61,909 bases of DNA from an uncultured Mailhella sp. (GCA_910577155.1 CAJTMS010000002.1:19446-81354), one strand, 5' to 3'; positions 34,705 to 45,122 are shown, counted from the stretch's first letter. The notes: a model not told the origin generated them from the letters alone. A program made the numbers and translations.

Positions 34705-37473
34705 ATGAGCCAACAACCGACTAAAAAAGAAATGTTCCATGAAACCTTGTCTAAGCAAGTTGCAGAGCAAATTAAGCGTGGCACTGTTTCATGGCTTAAT
34801 CCTCAGGAAAACGAACATATAGACTTGCCCTATAACCCCGTAACGGGAAAAAGTTATAAAGCTGCCAATAATATGCTTTTGTCTTCCAAAGGGTATAAAG
34901 ATAACCGCTGGCTTACATACGAACAAGCAGCCGAACAAGGCTGCCATGTCAAAAAAGGCGAAAAAGCAACGGAAATAGCATTTTACCATTATGTTGACTA
35001 TAAAACCAAAGAAAAATTGGAACGTCCAACAATTCAAAAGGTAAAGCTTTTTAATGCCGAACAGCTGACAGGTATTGAAGCAATGCCTGTAAAAGTAACA
35101 AGTAAGGAAGAAGCACTGGCAAAGGTGCAAAGTATTTTTGAAAACTCACAAGTAAAAATTGTGAATAATCAAAAAGACAAAGCCTTTTATCGTTCCAAAG
35201 ATGATACCATTTATATGCCTCCAAAGGAAGCGTATAAAGACGAACTTGCTTACAGTTCCGCTGCACTTCATGAGCTTTGCCGTTGGGCTGGAAACGGTGA
35301 AGACCGTTTGAATTATGAAACCGTGCCATTCGGTACGGAAGCTTTTGCTCGTCAAAAACTCCGTACAGAAATGGCAACCTATATGCTTTGCAAAGAACTT
35401 GGAATTCCATTTGAACCGCAGGGACAACAGTTTGCTGACCAATGGGCAAAAACTATTGAAGAACATCCTTTTGAAATTTTAAACGCTGCCAAGGACGCAG
35501 AAAAAATGAAAGGGTTTGTAATGGAATTTGATAAGACTTTGGAAAAAGCACAGGAACTGGAACAGCAGCAAACTGTTGCCCAAGAACAAACAGCTGTACA
35601 GGAGCAAACGCCGCAAGCTGAACAAACTCAGGAACAGGCACCGCAAGCCGAACAAACACAGCAAGAAGCTCCTAAGAAAGAATCAATAGAAATAATTAAG
35701 CTTTCTGTTCTCTATGAAGACAAGGAAGAAGCCAAAAAACTCGGTGCTAAATGGTCCGCTAAACTGGGAACATGGTATGTACTTGAAGGAACAGACTTGC
35801 AGCCGTTCAACAACTGGCTGCCAAAGGAAGTAAAAAAAGACCTTATCATTGCAAGCCGAGATTATCTTGATGTGCCGAAAGAAGAAAAGGACGAAGCAAA
35901 AGCCCTCGGCGCCAAGTGGGATAAATATCAAAAGGCTTGGTATGTGGAAAAAGGCACCGACCTTGAACCGTTTGCAAAATGGGGCAAGCTTGATTTTGAA
36001 AAAAGAGAAATGGATCAAGAAGAATGGAAAAACCTGTCAAAAGAGGAAAGGAAAAACATTATTCTTTCAAGCCGTGATTATCTTGATGTGCCGAAGGAAG
36101 AAAAGGACGAAGCAAAAGCCCTCGGCGCTAAGTGGGATAAATATCAAAAGGCTTGGTTTGTGGAAAAAGGCACCGACCTTGAACCGTTTGCAAAATGGGG
36201 CAAGCTTGATTTGAATGAAAGAGCTGCTCAGCTTGAACAAGCAAAACAAGAAGCAGAACAATCCCATGAAAAGCCTGTTGAGCAAGCTCAATCAACGGAA
36301 CAGGAGCTTGACCAAGAAGCCGAACAAAATCTTGCCGAAGAGAAGACTTTTATCGCTGTTCCGTATGATGAAAGGAATGACGCTAAAAAGCTCGGTGCAA
36401 AATGGGACGTTGAAAATAAATCTTGGTACGTGGAAAAAGGTACTGACCTCAATCAATTTAAGGAATGGCTCATTGATGAAAACACTGTTGTCCCTGCAAA
36501 ACAGGAAGCAGTTGCTCCTGAAATTGAATTTGCACAGCATTTGCGGGACTGTGGGCTTGATGTGGACGCGCCGATTATGGACGGACAAATCCACAGGGTA
36601 CCTGTCATTGGCAGACCACAAGGCAAAGACGGTGCGTATTGTGCATATCTTGACGGCGTTCCTGCCGGTTGGGCACAAAATTATGTTACCGGCGAAAAAT
36701 CTAACTTCATTTCTTCCGGAGCTCAATTAACAGAGGAAGAAAAAGTAAGACAGCGTGCGGAACAAGCTCAAAAGTTACAGGAACGAGCAGAAAAAAGACA
36801 ACGTGATTATGACATTGCAGCCAACAATGCCAAAAAAGTTTTGAGCAATTCTTTTGAAGCGGATAAAAATCATGCTTATTTGCAGCAAAAAGGCATTAAG
36901 CCTTATATTGCAATGCAAAATAATTACAAACAGCTTGTTATTCCCGTCCGTAATATCAATGATGAAATTCGTGGCGTACAGTTCATTGAAGAAGACGGCA
37001 CAAAAAAGTTTTTAAGCGGAATTGAGAAAAAAGGTAATTTTGCTTTACTCGCAGAAGAAGCCAAAGACCTTTCAAAATTACTTGTTTGTGAGGGCTTTGC
37101 CACAGGCGCAAGCTTGCACGAAGCAACAAAACTTCCGGTTGCGGTTGCGTTTGACGCAGGAAATATTGAAAGTGTTTCCAAAGCGTTATCCGAAAAATAC
37201 AAAGGCGTTGAAATCACCATTTGTGCGGATAACGACCAATATAAGGGCAACAATGTAGGGCTTGAAGCAGCTCAAAACGCTGCCAAAGCAGTAAACGGCA
37301 AACTTGCAGTTCCTCAGTTTACAGATGACGAAAAAGCACAAAAACTCACTGACTTTAACGACCTGCATAAATCACAGGGACTTGAAGCTGTAAGACGTCA
37401 AGTAAGCCAAGCGAAAGCATTGACGCAAGCTGTCACACAACAACAAACCAAGAAAACTCAACTTGCAAGATAA
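34705..37473 (+). CDS. traC: TraC-type primase with ArdC-like N-terminus and four DUF5710 repeats
   Basis: 922 aa. Residues about 1-270 are ArdC-like (ssDNA-binding antirestriction domain plus metallopeptidase region), but the zinc motif reads HELCRW rather than HELxH, so the peptidase is probably inactive. Four DUF5710 modules (each with A-K-x-LGAKW...K/TWYVxxGTDL) lie at about 330-375, 378-425, 450-500 and 550-595. The C-terminal Toprim-like region (LVCEGFATGASLHEA, then CADND) matches TraC/DnaG-like primases that prime the transferred strand. RP4 TraC is carried into recipients. The C-terminus ends TQLAR. GAGGAG precedes the ATG at 34705. Confidence 0.85.
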   Translation: MSQQPTKKEMFHETLSKQVAEQIKRGTVSWLNPQENEHIDLPYNPVTGKSYKAANNMLLSSKGYKDNRWLTYEQAAEQGCHVKKGEKATEIAFYHYVDYKTKEKLERPTIQKVKLFNAEQLTGIEAMPVKVTSKEEALAKVQSIFENSQVKIVNNQKDKAFYRSKDDTIYMPPKEAYKDELAYSSAALHELCRWAGNGEDRLNYETVPFGTEAFARQKLRTEMATYMLCKELGIPFEPQGQQFADQWAKTIEEHPFEILNAAKDAEKMKGFVMEFDKTLEKAQELEQQQTVAQEQTAVQEQTPQAEQTQEQAPQAEQTQQEAPKKESIEIIKLSVLYEDKEEAKKLGAKWSAKLGTWYVLEGTDLQPFNNWLPKEVKKDLIIASRDYLDVPKEEKDEAKALGAKWDKYQKAWYVEKGTDLEPFAKWGKLDFEKREMDQEEWKNLSKEERKNIILSSRDYLDVPKEEKDEAKALGAKWDKYQKAWFVEKGTDLEPFAKWGKLDLNERAAQLEQAKQEAEQSHEKPVEQAQSTEQELDQEAEQNLAEEKTFIAVPYDERNDAKKLGAKWDVENKSWYVEKGTDLNQFKEWLIDENTVVPAKQEAVAPEIEFAQHLRDCGLDVDAPIMDGQIHRVPVIGRPQGKDGAYCAYLDGVPAGWAQNYVTGEKSNFISSGAQLTEEEKVRQRAEQAQKLQERAEKRQRDYDIAANNAKKVLSNSFEADKNHAYLQQKGIKPYIAMQNNYKQLVIPVRNINDEIRGVQFIEEDGTKKFLSGIEKKGNFALLAEEAKDLSKLLVCEGFATGASLHEATKLPVAVAFDAGNIESVSKALSEKYKGVEITICADNDQYKGNNVGLEAAQNAAKAVNGKLAVPQFTDDEKAQKLTDFNDLHKSQGLEAVRRQVSQAKALTQAVTQQQTKKTQLAR
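35853..36212 (+). repeat. 144-bp tandem-type duplication inside the primase gene
   Basis: 35853-35996 and 36069-36212 are nearly identical (only a handful of substitutions over 144 bp, offset 216 bp) and encode DUF5710 modules 2 and 3. The near identity at DNA level points to a recent duplication or gene conversion. Confidence 0.9.
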
Positions 37474-37483
37474 GGATACAGTT

Positions 37484-39664
37484 ATGAAATTACTTATTGT
37501 TGAATCGCCCGGAAAGATTGAAAAGCTGAAACATATTCTTGGTAATGGCTGGGACGTGCAGGCAAGTTACGGGCATATCCGTGACTTGCCCGTCAATGGC
37601 ATGGGAGTTGAAGCTCCTGATTTTGAGCCTCACTATGTGGCTACAGAAAGGGGCGTAAAAACTATTGCCAAACTGAAAGAAGCTGCTGCAAAAGCTGACG
37701 AAGTATATCTTGCAACTGACCCTGACCGTGAGGGGGAAGCTATTGCCTGGCATTTGGCAGATGAACTTAAATTGACCAATTATAAACGTGTAACATACAC
37801 GTCCATTACTCCAAAGGAAGTAATGGCAGGAATTGGCAATGCACGCGAAATCGACATTGCACTTGTAAAAGCGCAGGAAGCGCGAAGAGTGCTGGACAGA
37901 TTTTGCGGATACGGCACTTCCATGCCGTTATCCAATGCCATTGGTCAAACAGTAAGTGCAGGGCGTGTACAAAGTCCTGCTGTTCGGCTTGTTGTCGAAA
38001 GAGAGCGTGCAATACGTTCTTTCAAAACGATACAGCATTATGGAGTAAAAGCCACGTTTGAATATGTGGAAAACGTACAGGACGGCTGGACTGCAAAATG
38101 GGATACGGAGAATTTTTTAGCAGCAGGTCAAGAATATATCCTTGACAAAACTGTTGCAGAAAAAATTACTGCTATCCGTACTTTTGATGTTGTTGCTTTT
38201 GAAGAAAGCAATAAAAAAGTTGCTCCTCCGGCGCCCTTTACCACTTCCACCCTCCAGCAGGCTGCAAGCAATGCGTTAAAGTTTACTCCCAAGGAAACAA
38301 TGGCATTAGCTCAAACTTTGTATGAAGCAGGGCTTATAACCTATATGCGTACAGACAGCCCTAATCTATCTGACGAAGCATATGAGGAAATCAAATCCTT
38401 TGCTTTAAATGAAAATCTGCCCGTTGCCGACCAAAAAAGAACCTGGAAAAGCAAGGAAAATTCCCAGGAAGCCCATGAAGCTATCCGTCCCACGGATATA
38501 ACTGTGTATGATATTGAAGCAGGCGACAAAGAACGCCAGCTGTACAAACTCATTCGTGACCGTGCATTGGCTTGCGTTTTAAATGATGCTGTATTTGCTG
38601 TGAGAGAAGCAAAACTTAAAGCGTTAATTGAAGAAAAAGAAGTCTTTTTTGATGCAAAAGGAAGCACACTTACCGACCAAGGCTGGAAAGTTATTTTTGT
38701 GGAAGACCAAGCTGATGAAAAAACAGACCCAGAACCAAGCAACAACATCCCGGTGCTGAAAATCGGCAGTCAAGTTACTGCTCAAAAACTGGAAGTAACC
38801 GAACACAAGACAAAAGTTCCAAGCCGTTATACACAAGCGTCACTTATTCGTGACCTTGAAAAAGAAGGTATTGGCAGACCTGCAACCTATGCAAGCATTA
38901 TGTCCAATATTCTCGACAGGGAATACATCAAGGAAGACGACAAGCATAAACTTTCTGCAACTGCCCTTGGTGAAAAGCTTTTTGACGCAATGCTTGGCAG
39001 TTTTTCGTTCCTGAATTTGGAATATACCAAAAATATGGAAGAAGAACTGGACAACATTGCAGAAAATAAAAGCACATATTTGGACTTGGTTGCAAAGGTG
39101 CATACTACCCTTTCCGAAGAAGTTGCAAAATATGAAGCAAAATCCGCAATCCCCTGCCCTAAGTGCGGTTCACCGCTGAAACATTTAAAAGGTATAAATA
39201 AAGACACGAAAAAGCCTTATGACTTTTTTGTATGCGAAAATGAAAGCTGTGAAGCCACGTTTAATAATGTGGACGGCAAGCCCGTGGAACGCAGTTTTGA
39301 AGTGACGGAACATACTTGTCTGAAATGCGGTGCAAAACTCGTACACAGAACCGGAACAAGCCAGAAAGACGGAAAACCTTATGATTTCTTTGCGTGTTCC
39401 AATAAAGATTGCGGCATGAATTATGCCAACAAAGACGGAGTACCGGTCGAACATGAGGAAAATACAGGTCGTCCGACTGAATTTACTTGTCCAAAATGCG
39501 GAAAAATGCTTGTTGCCCGTCCGACTGCCAAAGGCGGAATTTGGTTTGCATGCAGCGGGTATCCGAAATGCACGGCAAAATATTGGGCAAAGGACGACGG
39601 CACGCCGAACTTTGAAAACGCTCCAACAAGCAAAAAATCAACCATAAAAGCTAAGAGAAAATAA
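37484..39664 (+). CDS. Type IA DNA topoisomerase (TopA / IncP TraE-like)
   Basis: A 726-aa type IA topoisomerase. It has an N-terminal Toprim (LLIVESPGKIEKLKHIL, DPDREGEAIAWHLA), catalytic Tyr287 in LITYMRTDS, and RYTQASLIRDLEKEGIGRPATY-type region (about 450). Three C-terminal Cys4 zinc ribbons begin CPKCGSPL, CLKCGAKL and CPKCGKML. It is shorter than chromosomal TopA. IncP plasmids carry such an enzyme as TraE. AAGGA before the ATG at 37484, preferred to 37463, which overlaps the primase. Confidence 0.93.
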   Translation: MKLLIVESPGKIEKLKHILGNGWDVQASYGHIRDLPVNGMGVEAPDFEPHYVATERGVKTIAKLKEAAAKADEVYLATDPDREGEAIAWHLADELKLTNYKRVTYTSITPKEVMAGIGNAREIDIALVKAQEARRVLDRFCGYGTSMPLSNAIGQTVSAGRVQSPAVRLVVERERAIRSFKTIQHYGVKATFEYVENVQDGWTAKWDTENFLAAGQEYILDKTVAEKITAIRTFDVVAFEESNKKVAPPAPFTTSTLQQAASNALKFTPKETMALAQTLYEAGLITYMRTDSPNLSDEAYEEIKSFALNENLPVADQKRTWKSKENSQEAHEAIRPTDITVYDIEAGDKERQLYKLIRDRALACVLNDAVFAVREAKLKALIEEKEVFFDAKGSTLTDQGWKVIFVEDQADEKTDPEPSNNIPVLKIGSQVTAQKLEVTEHKTKVPSRYTQASLIRDLEKEGIGRPATYASIMSNILDREYIKEDDKHKLSATALGEKLFDAMLGSFSFLNLEYTKNMEEELDNIAENKSTYLDLVAKVHTTLSEEVAKYEAKSAIPCPKCGSPLKHLKGINKDTKKPYDFFVCENESCEATFNNVDGKPVERSFEVTEHTCLKCGAKLVHRTGTSQKDGKPYDFFACSNKDCGMNYANKDGVPVEHEENTGRPTEFTCPKCGKMLVARPTAKGGIWFACSGYPKCTAKYWAKDDGTPNFENAPTSKKSTIKAKRK

Positions 39665-39665
39665 T

Positions 39666-40490
39666 ATGATGAAAAAAGCATTATTACTCCTCTTAATAAT
39701 GCTCATAGCGATGCCCACTTTGGGCATCGCCCATGAGTTCAGTTTTGACAATGTTTCCGGCAAATATCCGCATGACGCCGAATATTTTGCCTTTGAAGCA
39801 AGTCAAACGCTGGCAAAAGCTTATGAAAAGCCCCAAGAAGTAAATTTAATTTTACTTCCTGCTAAAAATGACAAGCTTATCAATAATCTCAGTACCTATT
39901 TGGTCCGCAGCGGTTTTACGTTAAACGACAAAACCGATGGCACAGCTTTGAGTTATACGTTTGATTTTATAGATAAGAAAAGAGCATATTTGCGCTTGGA
40001 ACTTTCTGACGGCAAACATGTTGGAGTGGTAAGAAATTTAGGCGAGCAAGGTCCTTTTGCCGCTCCTGCTGCCGATACTGCATCTACAGTGTTTGCTCCT
40101 GCAACAAAGGTTGAAGATATTGAGGAAAATCGGCAAGCACAGGAACATGTAAAGCCTGCTCCGCAATTAAACCGACAAGCGCCTGCTCAAACCGCCCTAT
40201 CGGAGCTAAGCGCAAACCCAACACCGTTATTGCCAAGCGTGCCGCAAACAAAAGTATGGATACTTCGTCCGGGATCCCTTATGAACCAGCTTGACGAATG
40301 GGCAAGGGGTGAAAGCTGGAAGCTAATTTGGCAAGCCAATTATGACCTTGATTTGAATGCTGACGCAACGTTCTCAGGTGATTTTATCAAAGTTGTAGAG
40401 CAAATTTTCAACTCTCTGCCCCGTAAAAATAACGGACTTCGCGTGAGCATTTATAAACAGAACAAGGTCGTTGAAATAATAGGTGAATAA
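39666..40490 (+). CDS. pilL: PilL-like type IVb pilus protein (TcpQ domain)
   Basis: A 274-aa secreted protein: signal peptide (about 1-22), a middle Pro/Ala-rich linker, and a C-terminal TcpQ/PilL domain (VWILRPGSLMNQLDEWARGESW, then FSGDFIKVVEQIFNSL). In R64 PilL is an outer-membrane-associated part of the thin pilus, required for liquid mating. It is the first of the pil genes, 1 nt after topA, so the pilus and DNA-transfer genes are in one transcription direction. Confidence 0.8.
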   Translation: MMKKALLLLLIMLIAMPTLGIAHEFSFDNVSGKYPHDAEYFAFEASQTLAKAYEKPQEVNLILLPAKNDKLINNLSTYLVRSGFTLNDKTDGTALSYTFDFIDKKRAYLRLELSDGKHVGVVRNLGEQGPFAAPAADTASTVFAPATKVEDIEENRQAQEHVKPAPQLNRQAPAQTALSELSANPTPLLPSVPQTKVWILRPGSLMNQLDEWARGESWKLIWQANYDLDLNADATFSGDFIKVVEQIFNSLPRKNNGLRVSIYKQNKVVEIIGE

Positions 40491-40491
40491 T

Positions 40492-41907
40492 ATGAAAAAT
40501 ATTTTTATGTTAATATTTATGCTTTGTTTGTCTGCTTGTTCCGTTCCGCTCCATACCATGGATAAGCAAGTAAAGGAATATGAAGACATTGCCAAGTCAA
40601 AAACCGTACAGGTTTTTGATAAGCCCTATTTAGGATCCACTGTTCGGGAACTTGACATAAGAAGTCCGCTTTTTGATAAAAAGGCACTTCTTTCTCAGCG
40701 CGGGACAATTTCAGAAATTGCCCAAAGCATAGAGATGCTGTTTCCGCAGATGAGTTTTCAGGTGGATGGTTTTGATACGCAAAAGTACCATATTTTTTAT
40801 GACGGTACGCTAAAAGGCTTGCTTGACAGTATTTCAACAACTACAGGCTATGGCTGGACGTTTGCCGATAATATGGTGACCTTTTCAAAGGTAATAAGCA
40901 AGACATACACGATTATGGCAATACCGGGAACAAACAGCTATCAAAATACGCTTACCAATAAAAACAAGAGCAATGAAAATTCAGGCAGCGGTTTGGGACA
41001 AAGCGTATCAACAGGCGACAGTTCCGCCGATACTGCCCAGACAATCAAGAACAGCTATCAATATGATACCTATAAAGAAATTGTTGAAGAAGTAAAAGGG
41101 TTATTATCTTCAACAGGCACGGTTACTGCCAACCAGGGAGCAGGAACAATTACTGTCCGTGACAGCGCCGACAAAATTAAGCTTGTGGACAGCTATGTTG
41201 ATGAAATCAACAAAAAGATGTCACGGCAGGTTGCAATTAACGTGCAAGTGTATTCCCTGGAATTAAATGATGACAGCGAAGCAGGTTTCAATCTCAATGC
41301 TCTTTTTGAAAATGCGGATTTAAGCGTTATTGCAGGCAATGTTTCCAACTTAAGCAATAACATTACCGCAAGCATTGTTTCCGGAAAGCTCAAAGGCAGC
41401 AACGCTACACTAAGCGCTTTGCGTGAATTTGGGAATGCCAGCCAGGTAACAAGCGCAAGCGGTATTGTGATGAGCAATCAACCGCTGCCGGCACTTGCGG
41501 TTTCCAAGAACTCATATCTAGCCAGCATGTCAACCGAAACCACGGATTATGGACAGACAACGGATATTATTCCGGGCGAAGTGACGACCGGTTTCAGTAT
41601 GACGGTTACGCCGCATATTTTGGAACGGCGGGAAGTCATACTCCAATACAACGTGCATTTATCCAGTCTTGATGAAATGCAGCGGTTTTCCACAAACGAC
41701 ATAACCGTTGATTTGCCGCAAACAAGCAACCGCTCATTTTCACAGCGTTTGCGTATGAAAATGGGTCAGACGCTTGTGCTTGCGGGCTATGCGCAGGAAA
41801 CAAAATCCAACAGCACAAAAGGCGGATTTTTATTTGGCGGAAAGTCCTCCAATGACAGCAAGTCAATCCTGATTATAACCGTTTCGCTTGAGGGGGCGGA
41901 TATATGA
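40492..41907 (+). CDS. pilN: PilN, type IVb pilus secretin
   Basis: A 471-aa outer-membrane lipoprotein secretin: lipobox LSAC (about 15), an N-domain, a SSTGTVTANQGAGTITVRDS secretin N-repeat, and the C-terminal secretin gate (ITPHILERREVILQYNVHLS, then MGQTLVLAGYAQE). It forms the pore through which the thin pilus exits. The ATG at 40492 directly follows the pilL stop; an in-frame GTG at 40483 is less likely. It overlaps pilO by 4 nt. Confidence 0.92.
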   Translation: MKNIFMLIFMLCLSACSVPLHTMDKQVKEYEDIAKSKTVQVFDKPYLGSTVRELDIRSPLFDKKALLSQRGTISEIAQSIEMLFPQMSFQVDGFDTQKYHIFYDGTLKGLLDSISTTTGYGWTFADNMVTFSKVISKTYTIMAIPGTNSYQNTLTNKNKSNENSGSGLGQSVSTGDSSADTAQTIKNSYQYDTYKEIVEEVKGLLSSTGTVTANQGAGTITVRDSADKIKLVDSYVDEINKKMSRQVAINVQVYSLELNDDSEAGFNLNALFENADLSVIAGNVSNLSNNITASIVSGKLKGSNATLSALREFGNASQVTSASGIVMSNQPLPALAVSKNSYLASMSTETTDYGQTTDIIPGEVTTGFSMTVTPHILERREVILQYNVHLSSLDEMQRFSTNDITVDLPQTSNRSFSQRLRMKMGQTLVLAGYAQETKSNSTKGGFLFGGKSSNDSKSILIITVSLEGADI

Positions 41908-43142
41908 ACAGACTTGTCCTTATCAATAAAAAACTCTATGCGGTCGGTTTTTCATGGCACAGCATCAGCTCAAAAAAGCAGATACCGCAAAGCTGTACGG
42001 AATATTTTGATGTCATCACGTTAAATGGCAAACAGCAGTTTGGTACTGCACTGACAGATAAAAACGAGCAGTTTTTAAAAGCGTCATGTTTAGCCACTGC
42101 AATGGATTTTGATGAGCCTTTTTTCGGCGTATTCAAACTTATTGACACAATAGAAAACAAGGAGATTTACTGGCTTTTTGCGAAAGACAAGGAAAATATC
42201 CTTGGACTTGGTGATTTTGTCTGCCATTCGCAGGAAGAACTGCAAAAAACCATCGAAACCATTAAAAGCTTTTCCGCAAAAGGCATAGAACCGATATTTT
42301 TTGATACGGCTGAGGAAAGCTTGGATTTTCTGTCAAAGCAATTAAAAACAAAAAAGTTTTTTAATAACAGCAAAATCCACCCGTTGTACCGAAGCAAAAA
42401 GCAAACAAAGCAAATAAAGACGATAATTCTTACCAGCTTGGTTTTTATTGGTTTTTTCTTTGGAGTAATGCGTTATCTGGATATTCGGAGCCTGAAACAG
42501 TTACAGGAAGCAGCCTTGTTTTCAAAACAGTCCATGGAAAATAAAATTGCGGATATTCGGCAGAATAGTCAAAAGTATTTTCCAATGAACTGGAAAAAGA
42601 ACAACTACCCATTGGACGTGTACAATGTCTGCAAGCCCGTTCTGTTTTCATTGCCGGTCAATGAATTTGGCTGGGCATTGGAAAAAGGGGTATGCACTCC
42701 AAAGGAAATAACTTCCTATTGGAAGCACGAGAAGCAGGCAAGTTTTATCAATCTGCCTTTTAACGGCGAACTGACAAAGCCGCAGGAAGTGACCGCCAAG
42801 CATGAAATAGCGGAAATAAAACTTGTGCAAAGCGGTGTTTCGCATTCTCAGCTCCTTCATCAGGAAGAAGCCACAAAGCTTATGTACCAGCTGACGCAGA
42901 ACATGGGAGCGAACTTGACGCTTACTTTTGATAAAAAGGACGTCAAGGAATTCAAGGAATTAAAATTTTCCATTCAGGCGCCTTTTTTAAAGGCAAAATA
43001 TGAGTGGAAGTCCGTCCCTTCGAGTTTAATTTTAAGTGATTCATTATTCCAGGCATTAAATTCAATTCCTAGTCTTTCCGTTCAGGCGATTGAGTATAAT
43101 AATGGACAATGGTCTGTTAAAGGAGATTTATATGTTCAATAA
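41904..43142 (+). CDS. pilO: PilO-like type IVb pilus accessory protein
   Basis: A 412-aa inner-membrane protein: cytoplasmic N-terminal half, one membrane helix (IILTSLVFIGFFFGVM, about 173-190), then a periplasmic domain. Low sequence conservation is usual for PilO2; size, topology and position between pilN and pilP support the call. Overlaps pilN by 4 nt (ATGA). Confidence 0.75.
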   Translation: MNRLVLINKKLYAVGFSWHSISSKKQIPQSCTEYFDVITLNGKQQFGTALTDKNEQFLKASCLATAMDFDEPFFGVFKLIDTIENKEIYWLFAKDKENILGLGDFVCHSQEELQKTIETIKSFSAKGIEPIFFDTAEESLDFLSKQLKTKKFFNNSKIHPLYRSKKQTKQIKTIILTSLVFIGFFFGVMRYLDIRSLKQLQEAALFSKQSMENKIADIRQNSQKYFPMNWKKNNYPLDVYNVCKPVLFSLPVNEFGWALEKGVCTPKEITSYWKHEKQASFINLPFNGELTKPQEVTAKHEIAEIKLVQSGVSHSQLLHQEEATKLMYQLTQNMGANLTLTFDKKDVKEFKELKFSIQAPFLKAKYEWKSVPSSLILSDSLFQALNSIPSLSVQAIEYNNGQWSVKGDLYVQ

Positions 43143-43590
43143 ATTTCTATTCATAATATTATGTATGGGATTATTTGCAGCAAATGTGTCTGCAAATGAA
43201 ATCCCAACACTTGGCTCTATCACTGCCCAGCGCGGTGTTTTAGAAGACTTGAACTTGCAGGTGCAAATCCAGGAACAAAGCCAAAAACTCAACCAGCTGC
43301 TGACGCCTGTTATTCAAACTCCAAGCGAACTGACGGCAAAGCAGCTTATGGAAAAATTAGAAGTGCCTGGACAAAGTGCTGATGAAAAAGATACTGCCGT
43401 TACTGACGGCAGCAGTGACAGCAGAAGTTCCAAAGTCATTGCTATTTACAGTAACAACAATACATTGAAAGCAAAAATCAAATACAAGGGCAAAGTGGAT
43501 ACCGTAACCAACGGGCAAGTTTGGAACGGACTAAAAGTGCAGGTTTTCCGCGACCGCGTTTTGCTTGGCAATAAGACATTGGAGTTGTGA
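43132..43590 (+). CDS. pilP: PilP, type IVb pilus biogenesis protein
   Basis: 152 aa. A signal peptide (about 1-21) precedes EIPTLGSITAQRGVLEDLNLQ, then a small beta domain (KVIAIYSNNNTLKAKIKYKG, then VFRDRVLLG) typical of PilP. It probably links the secretin to the inner-membrane platform. AGGAGA precedes the ATG at 43132, chosen over 43090. Confidence 0.8.
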   Translation: MFNKFLFIILCMGLFAANVSANEIPTLGSITAQRGVLEDLNLQVQIQEQSQKLNQLLTPVIQTPSELTAKQLMEKLEVPGQSADEKDTAVTDGSSDSRSSKVIAIYSNNNTLKAKIKYKGKVDTVTNGQVWNGLKVQVFRDRVLLGNKTLEL

Positions 43591-43592
43591 TT

Positions 43593-45122
43593 ATGTTTTT
43601 TAATAAAACAAAGGCTTTTGATGTTGTTGAGCTCATTCCTGAGCGCTTGCGCAGCGGGCTTGCCATATCCGATAACAAGCTTTGCATCAGTTCTGCCATA
43701 AAAGCAGAACCTGTTGTTTTGGAAGTTTATAATGATTTATTGGCACAAAAGGTGGTGTCGGGTTTTGAATTTTTTCAGCCTACAATATTCAGCGATAAAT
43801 TCAGCCATAATACTTTGTCTTCTTTTGAAATCAGCAACGAGATACAAAATTTTGCCATAAATGTCTGGCAGGAAGCTTTTAATCAGCAAGCAAGCGATAT
43901 TCACATAAAAGACATGGGAACTTATGGGCTTATCCGTTTTAGAATAGACGGTATGCTTAATGATTTTAAAATCATTGACGCTTATAGAAGCCGTGAACTT
44001 ATTCGTACCATATACAGCACCATGTGCGGAAATGGAGATACAAGTTTCAGTTACCGCATACGCCAGGACGCGCGTATCATTAATGATACCTATTTGCCGA
44101 AAGGCATGCATTCTTCACGTATTCACATCGAACCGACAGAAAAAAAAGACAGCCCTGAAGGTATTGGCTCTGGTTTATACGCAAGACTTTTATATGACAT
44201 TATTAAAGCAACTGGTTCATTAGAAAATCGTTTGACAAAGCTCGGTTTTTTGAAAAGTCAGATCGAAACTATTCAATATTTGAAAATGCATTCAGGTATA
44301 AAAGTTTTAGCAGCTAAAACAGGACATGGTAAATCAACAGCATTAAAACATATTATTGAATGTTTACAAGAAGAAAATCCTGGGAAAGCTTTTTTTTCTG
44401 TTGAAGACCCTCCCGAATACCATCTTGAGGGTGTAGACCAAATTGCTGTTAATGAAAAAGACAGCAGCAAGCGTGAAGAAGCATATGCACAAACTATTGC
44501 AGGGGTAATGCGTTCTAACCCTGATTGTCTTTTGATTGGCGAAATGCGTTACGCACCCGATATATCAGCAGGTATTGAATTTGCTGTATCTGGTCATCCT
44601 GTATGGACAACATTTCACGCAAGTGACGCTATCAGTATTCTTTTAAGAATGGCAATAATTTTAGGTAGAAAAGAGATGTCTAATCCACTTGATTATATTT
44701 GTCATAATGATGTTATTTCAGGTTTAGAATTTCAACGCCTTATCCCCCAGCTTTGTCCTCATTGCAGTAAAAGGCTGCACGATGTGATTGATACTTATGA
44801 TGAAAAAATGGCTAAAAAAATCAGCCGTGCATTGCATACTGAAGATGATGAAGTACGGGTTAAGGGCGATGGCTGTGAGCATTGTAAATTTACAGGAATT
44901 AAAGGGCAAAAAATAGCAGCTGAAATTATTGCACCTGACGTTACCTTTTTTAATTTGATTAGACAAAACAAAATTGAAAAAGCAAAAGAGTATTGGATAA
45001 AAGAACAAGGAGGAATAACACATCTACAACATGCATTGCAATATGTAAAAAACGGTAACGCTGATCCATTTATTACGGAAGACATCCTAGGTTTACCTCT
45101 TGATTATGAGGTGAGTCGATGA
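43593..45122 (+). CDS. pilQ: PilQ, GspE/PilB-type pilus assembly ATPase
   Basis: A 509-aa cytoplasmic secretion ATPase that powers pilin polymerisation. Walker A AKTGHGKSTALKH, Asp box SDIHIKDMG, Walker B LLIGEMRY, His box TFHASDAIS. A C-terminal Cys4 motif (CPHCSKRL and CEHCKFTG) as in PilB/GspE. GGAG lies 8 nt before the ATG at 43593; the GTG at 43587 is too close to it. No separate retraction ATPase is present, as in R64. It overlaps pilR (ATGA). Confidence 0.93.
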   Translation: MFFNKTKAFDVVELIPERLRSGLAISDNKLCISSAIKAEPVVLEVYNDLLAQKVVSGFEFFQPTIFSDKFSHNTLSSFEISNEIQNFAINVWQEAFNQQASDIHIKDMGTYGLIRFRIDGMLNDFKIIDAYRSRELIRTIYSTMCGNGDTSFSYRIRQDARIINDTYLPKGMHSSRIHIEPTEKKDSPEGIGSGLYARLLYDIIKATGSLENRLTKLGFLKSQIETIQYLKMHSGIKVLAAKTGHGKSTALKHIIECLQEENPGKAFFSVEDPPEYHLEGVDQIAVNEKDSSKREEAYAQTIAGVMRSNPDCLLIGEMRYAPDISAGIEFAVSGHPVWTTFHASDAISILLRMAIILGRKEMSNPLDYICHNDVISGLEFQRLIPQLCPHCSKRLHDVIDTYDEKMAKKISRALHTEDDEVRVKGDGCEHCKFTGIKGQKIAAEIIAPDVTFFNLIRQNKIEKAKEYWIKEQGGITHLQHALQYVKNGNADPFITEDILGLPLDYEVSR

